Positions 28,301-40,300 of a DNA stretch of 64,000 nucleotides are shown here, piece after piece. The stretch lies in contig NW_024466459.1 of NCBI RefSeq assembly GCF_017591425.1, positions 4,650,001-4,714,000 on the forward strand, in the 5' to 3' direction. The notes below the pieces were generated by a model that saw nothing but the letters and a program-made list of their open reading frames with translations, was not told where the DNA came from and ran no database searches. Within the stretch, counting starts at the first letter, position 1; every line of letters starts with the position of its first letter. This DNA comes from Ochotona curzoniae (Eukaryota > Chordata > Mammalia > Lagomorpha > Ochotonidae). The translations under genes were made by a program, and so were the position numbers.

Positions 28301-31300
28301 CCCCAAATCCCAGTGTTAGGGAAAAAGAATTTTTCAAAAATAACTAAGATATATACATATATGTGATAGCAAAATGAAAAAGAACACACACTCATTAAAG
28401 TGGTTGAATATTTTTCATCTTAATCCAGTTACTTTTCCCTTTATGACTTTGTTCCCACTTCTCATAAATGATAATCACATATCTATAAGCTAGACAGAAA
28501 ATTCCCCATTACTTATACAAACAACTTTCCCATTTGTATTTTACAGATCAAAGACAAGGAAAGCTACTTACTTCTCAAAGCTTCCACATTTTGACCTTTT
28601 TTCCTGTATGTCTTCTGAATACCACTAATTCTGAAAAACAGTGTTTTTAAGTGCTCAAAGCAGTTTATTACAAGTGTGTATTTCTTTATTCTAAGAATTT
28701 TAAGACAAATGATAAAGGCCCCTCCTATTAAAACAATGTCAATGAAAGTTGATATTGGTTGTAAAATTATGTTAAAGCTACAAGAGAAATGTGTAATAGT
28801 CATTTCCATTAAAAGTGCCATTCATTCTTTTTTATGTGAAGATTCTAAAAAGAGAGAATTTCAATTCAATGTATTAGTTTTTTTGCACCACTGATGAGTC
28901 AATTATTTCTTAGCTGAAATGCTAAAAATCAGATGTCATCATATTCCAACACAAATTTAAATCTACAAATTGTCTATAAGTATAAAGTGATTTTTTTCCC
29001 CTTCCATTTATTTTTTTTATAATCTTTAGAAGAAAATTAATTAAACCCTGCATTTTACCCCTGAGAAGATAGACCATTTACTGGTCTGCTGCTCACATCT
29101 AAGCAATTTTGAATGTCCCATGCTATAATGTGTTTTTCCTGAATTTATAAAATATATTTTACTTCATTTTAAATTGTTTTTACTTATTTTCTTCCACATT
29201 TTCAAAAGATTTTGTGTTGGCTGAACTAGCCAGGGTGTAACAAACTAAGCCTCTGTCTAAAGTGCCAACATTTTATACGGTTGCAGGTTCAAGTCCCAGC
29301 TACCCCACTTACAATCCAGCTCCCTGTCAATGGCCTGGGAAAGCACTGGAAAATGGCCAGAGTCCTTGGACCCTTGGACGCACATTAAGTGAGGCATTTC
29401 CTGACTCTAGCTTCAGACCAGCTCAGCTCCAGGCATTTTGGTCATTTGAGGAGTAAACCAGAGGATGCAAGATCTTTCTGTCTCTCTCCTCTCTCTCAAA
29501 TTAAAAAAACAAAATCAATCTTAAAAAAAAAAATCACTTATGCATCTATTAAAACAAGGGGGGAGGCCTACGGCAGTTTTTAAAACTAAACTGTAAAAGA
29601 CTGAATCATACCTTATGGCTTCTTTTCCTACAAATTCTGAAGAAACAGGCTCAACAATTTCACTGAAGCTAACACCTCCATTAATATTGCCCTCTGATAA
29701 CTCTTTATAATTTCTTTTACTCTTTGACCAATATGATGGCTTCAGAAAATAGAAAGATGATCTCCGTAAGCCAAATTCTCCTGAAAAACAAAAATTTTAA
29801 TTACAACAGATTGCTTCTAAAAATTGGTTTTAAAATCATAGGTGCAAGCAATTAGCTGCTAATTTAATTTCAATTAGAATTGAAAATCCACACAGAGCTA
29901 GTAGTTACCTTATAAGACAAGTTTACCACATAGACAAAAGTAATGAGGAACTCAAGAAGAAAGGGCAAGGAGAAGGTTGATATCTAGTATTACTATTCAG
30001 TCCCCAGGAGCTAGCCGGAGATAACATATGGGAGAGGCCAACAGGATTTATAAAACTGCATCATCGTTTTGATTCCTAAACTAATAAAATATTTCAATTT
30101 AAAAAGATTATCGCAGGAATGGACCAAATTAAGAAGTTCAGCTATAGACTTAAAGCTTTCAAAACAAATGACTCCATTTTCACACAACGTTCTTAGGTTT
30201 ACTAGTTGTTAAGGCGTAAGGAACAAAATATATTTATTTAAAACCAAATTAAAAGATCTAGCAATGAGCACAACTTATCAGGGGGAAAAAAGATATGTTG
30301 ACATATTCGCTAAAAAAAAAAAGCCTTAAATTTTTCATAAAGTAAAATCCAGCAACTGCTGACATACCTGGAATGACTTGATCAAGATACACAGCCAACA
30401 GGACATAGAATATACTATTAAGTGCTAGCATGATAATAGTAATAATTAGAGGATATGGGCCTTCTGTTAAATTATAAAATAGAGCACCTTCGCTGAAATC
30501 TTCTAAATGCATGACCTGAAAAATAGAAACACCAACATTTTTACGAAAAACAATAAAAGCAAAAGTTAGCACTACCTATTATTACTCATTATAAATCCAG
30601 ATGTCAGTCACCAAAACTGGCTTTTTAACAGGTTATGGTCTGCAAAATAGTAGCATTAGTTTATAAGAACAATAAGGATTTCACCAAAACATAAACGAAC
30701 AATGCCTTTGGATCACGTGCTTTAATAACACGCTTCTTAGATGAAGCAGCAATGTTCTGAACATTAAGACCTGATTTGTGTCCCAGTCTTGCAATTTAGG
30801 TGCATAACCTCTAATTATTCCACTGTGATTCCATTTTCCTCATTTGTGAAATAAAAAAGGTAAATTAAGTAACACTGAGAAGTCCTGCTACTCTCAGCAA
30901 AAACCTATGGATCCACAACGTGGCCTTCCTAAAATAAGAGGGACGCAGTGGATACTCAAATGTATAATAACTCTGAGCTGTCAACTTACTTAAAATCTGT
31001 TAAACTCAGAATTCATAAACCACCCTGCTTTAGTTATAAATCAGGCTATCCTAAAAAACACACTTATTCACTACATTTGATTTACACATAAGCTAAATTT
31101 ATGTCCTATTATACAAAGCAGCATCTTAAAATATTTTTTAACTTAGAAATTTGTCTATAGTGTGTGGACTAATAAAAATTAAATTTATAAATGTAAGTGC
31201 TATGTAAATAAATGATAACCCCATGAAATCCAGACCAACAAAATCTTCTTGGCCTACCTATGTCACAACTATACTCACAGTAAATCTACTTTGCTCCATC

Positions 31301-34300
31301 CACAATTTCCTGGCGCTCTATAAAATGATAGCAATGTAACCAGGCAATAAAGCAATTTGGACCGACACTTAAAACCACTGGTTTCTAACAAAGTTATTGC
31401 CATTAAAAAAAGTATTGAGAAAAATTAGCAAATGGTGGAGAACATACAAGTGAAATATCTAATTGAAAAATTTACAATTGAAAACTTTAAGAAAAACAGC
31501 TCTAAAATTTTGACCAAACTCAAATACATTTCTTTCTCAATATAAAATTTTACAACAACATTTTTTTATAATTAAATAAAGTGCTCTTAGCAGTGTAAGA
31601 AGCTGCATGAGGGCCTGACATACTAGCCTAGTGGCTAAAGTCCTCGCCTTGCATGTGGCAAGATCCCATACGGGTGCCGGTTTGTATCCCAGCAGCCCCA
31701 CTTCCCATCCAGCTCACTGCTTGGGGCCTGGGAAAGTAGTCTAGGACAGCCCAAAGCCTTGGGACCCTGCACCTGCGTGGGAGACCCAGAAGAAGCTCCT
31801 GGCTCCTGGCTTCGGATGGATGGGCTCAGCTCTGGTTACAGCGGCCACTTGGTGAATGAGCAAGTGGATGGAAGATCTTTCTCTCTGTCTCTTCTTCTCT
31901 TTATATCTGACTTTCCAATAAATAAATCTTTAAAAGAAAGCAGCTACATGCAACCAGAAAGAAAATATCTCATAAATGCAAGACTAGCGTGTTACCTACC
32001 TGTGCAATACCAATCAGAAAAGTGCACTGACAGAAGGGACTGAAAAGCCAGACCAGGGATTTGGGAAAACTTTCTACAAAGATGATACAAAGTCCAATAA
32101 ATCCAAAAGCTACAGTGATGAAAAATTCAACTATTCCAACATGTTTTGACTTTTTAAAAAGAGGTGTCAGCATTAAAGCAAAAAACACCTATAAAATAAA
32201 AATATTAAAGTTAATGCATTATTCACAGGCACTTGCAAAGAAACAAATTTTCCTTACAAAGCAAATCATTTTCCTTGGTAAATACACTCATTAAAACATA
32301 ATTGTCATTTCTTAACATTATATTTTCATACAAATAGTGATACTTAAACATCTAAAGCCTTAAAAACTTAAAGTGACAGCATTTTGTGTCAGATTAACCA
32401 TACATTCCCATGTGTTTCTGCAGTTAGATGTGAAGATGTGTGAATAACAAATTTGTAAACATAATGTGGTGATAACAGACAACACAAGTTTTTTAAAAAT
32501 CAGGTAATTATATATGATAATTATAAACAGAAGTCTTTCAGTTATTTTTTTAGAAGATTTATCCATTTTTATTTGAAAGGCAGATTTTTTCAGAGAAGGA
32601 AAGACAGCTGTTTCACTCCACAAACTCCCACAACCACTGGAATTGAGCCAATTGGAAGCCCAGAGCCTCCTTTAGGTCCGAGCCATCCTCCGCTGCTTTC
32701 CCAGGCCATAAGCCATTAGCCAGATGAACACTATGCTGCAGCAGCTTAAGCTGCTGCCTGTGATGCCAGCATCTCAGATACGGGGGCACACACTCAAGTC
32801 CCAGCTGCTCCTCCCCCCATCCAGTTCCCTGCTAATACACCTGGGAAAACAGCCGAGATGGCCAAGGACTTTGTCTCTGGGACCATTTGGGAATTTTAAG
32901 ATCTCTTTCTCTAATTCTCTCTTTATATAACTTTGCCTTTCAAATAAAAATAAATCTTCAAAAAATCCAGCATTCAGCCAATATTCCAAATATTGAGAAT
33001 GCTTAAAATATTCATGTGCAAATAAACACCTTTAAAAATAATCATCCTTTAGCATTAACTAATTTGGAACATTTAGAATTTCATGAGGATTAAGAAAAGG
33101 CTGGCAGTGAACAATCTACATTACGTACAATCACATAAACATTATTATATTATAAACAGATTCAAGGGGGTTGTATGCATCACAAGAAAACAAACCAGTG
33201 TAAGGCTGTTTTGTAACACTTCTAAAAAATCTGGAAGCATAATGCCACATCATTTACTGAGTCATTTATCAGGAACGTAGCCATCATCTGTCTTTCATGA
33301 TAAACTGACCATAACTAAACCAAAGAAAAACACTTTGTTATCCTACCAGATATTCTGACAGTTACTTATGCCTATTTCAATGTAAAATACTTACAGATGC
33401 TAATCCATAGAGGAAAAAAAGGAGAAATATCACAATGCTGCTGCTCTGAGGAAATAACGAAGAAGCTGTTGCAATGACTGCCATAAGAAGGGACATAAGA
33501 AAAATCAAACTTGTATACAGAAGAACCCAGGAAAGCCTAAAATGCAAATGCAAATGCAAATAAATGTGTGGTCAAATACATATTTTTTAAAGATTTATTT
33601 ATTTTTATTGCAAAGTCAGATATAGAGAGAGAAGGAAAGACAGAGAGGATGATCTTCCGTCCAATGATTCACTCCCCAAGTGACCACAATGGCCGGTACT
33701 GTGCCAATCCGAAGTCAGGAGCCAGGAGCTCTTCTGGGTCTCCCACATGGGTGCAGGGTCCCAAGGCTTTGGGCTGTCCTAGACTGCTTTCTCAGATCAC
33801 AAGCAGAGAATTGGCTGGGAAGTGGAGTCGTTAGGATTAGAACCGGCGTGCATATGGGATCCTGGCGCGTTCAAGGCGAGCACTTTAGCTGCTAGGCCAC
33901 CACGCCAGGCCAAATGCATATATTTTAATAAATTTAATAAAATTTCAGAAACTGAGACAGCTCAATTCATTGGGCTCCTGGTCTGAGTTCTTCCACCTAG
34001 CTTCAGCTGACCCAGTTCCACGTGCCCCAGGCACTCAGTGAGTGAACTGGCACATGGGGAACTTATACTCGCATATTCTTGTTCTCTATCTCTGGCTCTC
34101 TTTCTGTAGCTTCAATTTCAGCCCAGCTTTTTCTCAAAAAAAAAAAAAAAAAGCTTCTATAAAATTATCATTTGTAAAAATGTGCTGATATTTAAAGTTA
34201 ACTAGTGCATACATGTCTTTTCTCATGCTTCTTTAAAAATAATTTGTGTACTGTGTCAATTGACCCAATTAACTACAACTTTTCAAGAAAAAACATTTCA

Positions 34301-37300
34301 TATGCTATGTATACTACTTTAATCACTGTAACTACAATAGGAAACCACATATAATCCTGTGCTAGGATATCAGGGAGGACTGCTACAGGTAAGTGATTAC
34401 CAACATCTCTTATTACCTTCTGTACACTGTAATATATAATGCAATGCAAGGACCATGCCTCATGAGTACAAAAATAACGTACAATAAAACTTAAACCTGC
34501 ACTGGCAATACAAGCTTTCACCTTTCTATACCCTTACCTTACGACATAGCAAACACAGTTGAAGCTTAAAAAGTTTCAAATGTCAAAAAAGGCAATTATA
34601 AGAAAGCAGGCTCAGAACCTTAAAATTACAATTCTGAACAGCTGTATAATATAAATTATACCAAAAATAAACTTATAACATACCAAAAGGCGGTGTCATG
34701 AAGTCCCATTATCTTCAAAAATTCTTTGAGCTTTTTTTCTTTCTCTGCAACAATATGAATTGCCAAAAAGTACCCAAAAGGTGAAAATGCTATAACCAGG
34801 TATATTAAGATCACTCCTCGAGGAAAAGTATCTATTTCCACAACAGCACTTTCACCCATAATTACAGCTTTAGTTGACTCCAGCTCCCTCCAAAGAGAAA
34901 CGTTGGTCTTCAACTGTGATTAGAAAATATAAACACATTAAATCAATTTAGTTATTATTTCATTCCTAATACATAACCCCAAATTTGGTCAATAATCCAG
35001 TAAAAATACAATCCTCAAGAAGTTACTGAGTGACCTCAAATAAAAATACGTACAAAAAGCTACATATGTAAAATAGAGTAGAATATTTCTTTTAATTCAC
35101 TATGGAAGCATATCACAAAGTTTAAAGTCTGAAGTTGGTGAGTACACAAATTTTGATTATATAATTTCTCAAAGAAAATATAATTTCTCAATTACCTTTA
35201 GCAGACAATTGCATACATGTTAATAAAATATATATAACCTCAAAATTAAGGGATTTATGAATAATTATTTGTGTCATTATCCCATTGACTGTTTTTAAAA
35301 TGTTCTTTTAAACAGCATGTGTTACTGCTTTACGATTTGTACACGCAGTAAAAACAGAACTACAAAACAATGTCACATGGTATTTCCAACATCCAACTGA
35401 ATGTGAATTGAGATCATGTCTGCTGATCCATGATCCACTGTGGAGAGAATAAGAGAGACCAATCTTCCTTCCACTTATTAACTCCCCAAATGACTGCAAT
35501 GGCCAGGGCTGGAACAGGACAAAGCCAGGAGCCTGGAACTTTTCAGGTCTCCCACGAGGATGGCAGGGACTCAAGTAGTTGGCTATCTTCTGCTTTTCCA
35601 GGCACATTAGCAGGGAGCTAGGAAGTATTAGAATAGGATTCCTTCTTTATCAAATGTACCTGAATAATAGCAGCATCTATGGATGCCTGTAGAACTGTGA
35701 ATCCCGAGGACCAATACTGAGCTGCCTCACAGGACTTGGAACAGCCAGCTATTGGGGAGAAAACACGAAGTGTAAGATGTTACACTGCAAGCAAGTCCTT
35801 TCTGTAATAGCAAAAGATACAGAATCACCGGGTGTTCATTCAAAATGGTGAAACAGAGCAGTTATTTGTGTTAGGATACTGAATGGTATATGAACAAAAA
35901 TGGAGAAGCAATTGTAAAAATTGCCAGTTAAAATATTGTTAAGGCAAGTTCTAAAATGATTTGGCTTCAAAGTGCCTGATAGTGCAAGAATCGGTCTAGT
36001 TAAAAAAACATAAACAAGAACTCCTATAAAAGCTTTCTGGAACCAAATTACAAACTCAGTGCTTGACACAATGATTCTAACATCTCTGAATAAATATTTG
36101 TGGCTGATAATATCTCAATAGTTTAAACACTGAAAGTTGTTTCCCATATTTCAAATACAAAACTAAGGATATACACTGGTAGAAAATATTAAAACCTTAA
36201 CATTTCTATCATGTTGTAAAATAACAGGAAATAAAAGAGTTGTAAAGTCATAAAATATTAGATATAATTTTATTTTATGCTAATATAATTGATATGTTAA
36301 AATCAGCAACACACTATAATATGTTGGTGTGTAATATAGATAAATATTTATATATACATATTTTATGCCACACTTGACAATCTTCTTATCTGAACATATA
36401 ATCACAGTTGAAAATGCCGATGCTGACTCTGATCAAGTTTTTTTGAGAGGCCAAGATATGCAAGATCTCTTCTGGAGAGGCCGAGGTATGTGTGGAGGCT
36501 GAGTTTTACCTAGGGCTACTCACCTCTCGAGTCCATATAAACAGAAGACACTGGGATCATGTCAGGGAAAAACCGGAGTTCGTAGGACATGAAGTCTTTG
36601 AAAACCACGCCTATGAAGTTGCTGGACTTAGAAATACTGGATTCCACCATTTCTTTTTCATTTGTATATTCTTCAATAGTAATGACTGTAAAATAATAAA
36701 ATATAGTTAACTCACCAAGTAAAATAGCTTAATACAGCAAATCAATTTTATAATTACTCTTGATGAATGGACCATTTTATAAACATCTAGTTTACTGTCT
36801 AAGAAAATGTTAAAGAACAAACAAAAAAGAAAATGCTGAAGAACAAATGAAATAGTGCAATTATAGATTCTACACAGCTGTCACTGAATCACATAAATTA
36901 CATGTCAGTGTGATATGTCTGTTATAAATATCATAAAGGATGGTTTAAAATAGTATGCAGGATGTTATTTCATTACATGACTGTCATTTTTCAAAACCTG
37001 AAGTAACTGTACTAAACTTCAATGAAGAGTGCGCTTCTGATGTCATCTTTACTCTTTCAATCCACTCACTACTGCTTTACTTTCAGAAAGATCCTTACAT
37101 TTAAGATAACAGGCAGCAATGAACTTAAAAATTAAGTAGCAATTAATTTATATTTTTTAAATAGAATAACTCCTTAACAAATGGATACTCTATTTTACAA
37201 TGTTTTTCCTTTTGAAGAGAATTACTTAATATTTTTCAGAAAATAAGTTATATCTAAATAACTATGATTAAATTCTTTGAACGTAAAGTGCCACTGAAAT

Positions 37301-40300
37301 TCAGTATTGCTTATGCCTTTTCTAGAAAGTATATGGGGAAAGTACCCTAATTATTCTCATACATCACATCAAATTAATATTAAAATGTGTTCTTAAACTT
37401 ACGTTAAACTTGTGATTATAAATTCAAAGTATGACAATTAATCTTTGACAGGAGAACTGAAAATAATTCAGGGGAAAAAAGGTTGGTCTATTTGACATAT
37501 GCTGTTGGGACAACTGGATACCAGCTTGCAGAAGTAAGATGCAAAACCCTCACCTCTCCCCTTTTTCAAAAATCAGCTCTGAATGGATCAAAGACCTAAA
37601 TCTGCACCCAGAAACCATCAAATTATTAGAAGAAAAACCAAAAATATAGGAAGCATTCTGCAAGATTAAGCATTGGTATAGATTTCTTAGAAAAGTCACC
37701 AAAAGCAGATACTCAAAGCCAAACAAAGAAATGGGACTACATCAAACTGAGAAGCTTCTATACAGCAAAATAGACTATCAATAAAGTTAAGAAACAACAG
37801 AATGGAAAAAAATCTTTGCGCACTAAATAACAGGTGACTAATATCCAGGATTTACAAAGAGCTTCAGAAACTCAACAACAGCAAAGCAGACTACCCTGTG
37901 AATAAATGGGTGAAGGAAATGAACAGGCATTTTTCAAAAGAAAAAATTCAAATGGCTAACAGACATATGAAAAAATCCTTAAGATCCCTAGCTTTCTGGG
38001 AAATAAATATCAAAACCACACTGAGGCTCTATCTAACTCCAGTGAGACTGAGACTGGCTTGCATTCAGAACTCTAATAATAACACCTGTTGGCAGGGATG
38101 TGTGGTAAAAGCAATCTTACTCCACTGGTGGGAGTGTAGGCTTATAGTAATCACTATGGAAGTCAGTAAGCTGAGTGTTCAACTGAAAACTCATCTACCA
38201 TCTCACCCAGCTATTCCACTCCTGGGAATATATCTAAATGAAGCAAAATCTTCATATCAGAAAGTGACCTGCAACCCCATAGTTACAGCAGCACAATCTA
38301 CAATAGCAAATACATGGAAACAACCCAGATGCCTGTCAAAAGAGGACTGGATAAAGAAACTGAGATAAATCAACTCTATAGAATACTATTCTGCCATTCT
38401 AATGAATGAAATTCTGCCATTGCAACAAAATGGCCCTAACTGGAGACCATTATGCTCAGGGAAATAAGCCAGTCATAAAACTACAAATATTATGTTTTCT
38501 CTGATGTAAGGCAGCATTCATACATGTTCATACATGCATATACTCTCTAAGTACATACATACATACATTCTCAAAGATGAACTGTATAATGGAAGTAAAA
38601 ATATGTTGCAGTATACATCTCTAGTCTTGAATAAAAAGAGGACTCCAGATAAAGCTGTTAACTATACCTTGACAATATGATATACCACTGCCCATACCTA
38701 CAATACCATGATGTGTTTAAATAGCAGAATGTTGAACTTGTGACTACTGCTGAAGGACTATACTGTTGCAACAATATGAGAGAAAATAGCTGGGGTAGGG
38801 TAATGCGAAGGGATGTAAAGGAGGTGTGTGTGTATGTTGGGGGGGAGGAAATCCCTAAACCTACAAACGTGTATCATGGAAAATAATAATAAAAAAGAAA
38901 CATAAAGCTGCAGAATTCAATTAATTTTATATCAGTACAAAACCATACCTTCATGGAGGGACATATTTTTAAGAACTAGGAATGCTATTTACTTAGTAAA
39001 GCAAAGTGGTAAATAATGAAAAGGCTTCACATTATACAAAGAATACATATTCCAGTTCACAATACCATCAGGAAGATGATCAGTAGACACTTTCTGCATG
39101 ATGCTGCTTGTGATATTGGTTACTGGAGTATATCCAAGAATTCTGTTAGAGAGGATAGACTTGTCCATGGGGTTAAGTTCTCTATCAGGCATCTCTTCAT
39201 ACTTCTTATTTGGATGCAATATGCTAATTAATATTAACCAAAATAAAAAAAACAGTGGAAAAAGAATCTCCTATAATAAAAGAAAGAAATTCATTACAAA
39301 GTATAACAATGGCACCAAAAATCACCAATATTTTTATACAAATTATGTATTTAATACTAAGAAAAAACATGAAGAATTTGATTGCTCTTTGTCTTGTACA
39401 AAAAGTAAAAGCAGTTTTATCTCAATTACTGTGTTGAATCTCTCATTAAACACAATAGGCAAATAGTAAATAGTAAGAGATTTTTCCTGTACATTTAGTT
39501 TTATTCATATAGTTTAAACTTGAGCCATAAAAAAATGAGTGACAGGAATACTTAAATATCATAGGTTACTCATGTAAAATACAATAAAGTTATTTGTAAT
39601 TTTATTTAAAGTAACTAGCCAAACATCTTTGTAAGGGAACATCATGAAAATGTTTTGTTTAGATTCTGATTTATAAATTGCACTTTAACAACATCTAAAT
39701 TTATACCAAACTATACTCAGCTATAGCAGAAGGAGAAAGTATTATTTTTTCCAGCTATTCAATTATTCCGCTGGTTTGAAAAGATGAAAAATGTATTTTC
39801 ATCCTTTGAGATGATTAGTAGTTACTTAGCTACAGTTCTTAGTTTCACTTATATTTAAAAGTAATGTTTGATGTTGTGACATAATGACATGACTAACTAT
39901 GACATAATTCTAGCATTCTTGGGCAACTCAATCCATAGACCACAGAATGAGAGATTTGGGCAAACAAAGTTATCTGTGGAATGTTAGTTCATGAAACCTG
40001 GGAAATGCATGCCTACATGTTCAAAATTAAGCACTGATGCTAGAAATTAACTAAACTGCGTCATCATTAATAAAACGTTTCAACATTTAGAGACATTACT
40101 ATGTCATTGTAAAATACAGTAGACAACAGGCAAGGGAGAAGAGAGAAGGAGGAAAGGCAGAGAAAGGGGGAACCCTATACCTACAAAATTATATAGCAGA
40201 AAATAAGAGTTTAAAAGATGATGACATTAGGTAATTCAGTTATTTTTCTATGGTTGACAAAACACAAGTTCTTACTTTACAAATGAATTAAAGGGAGCAA

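Noticed and set aside
37898..38368. 156-codon plus-strand open frame
   Set aside because: It is a remnant of L1 ORF2, not an independent gene.
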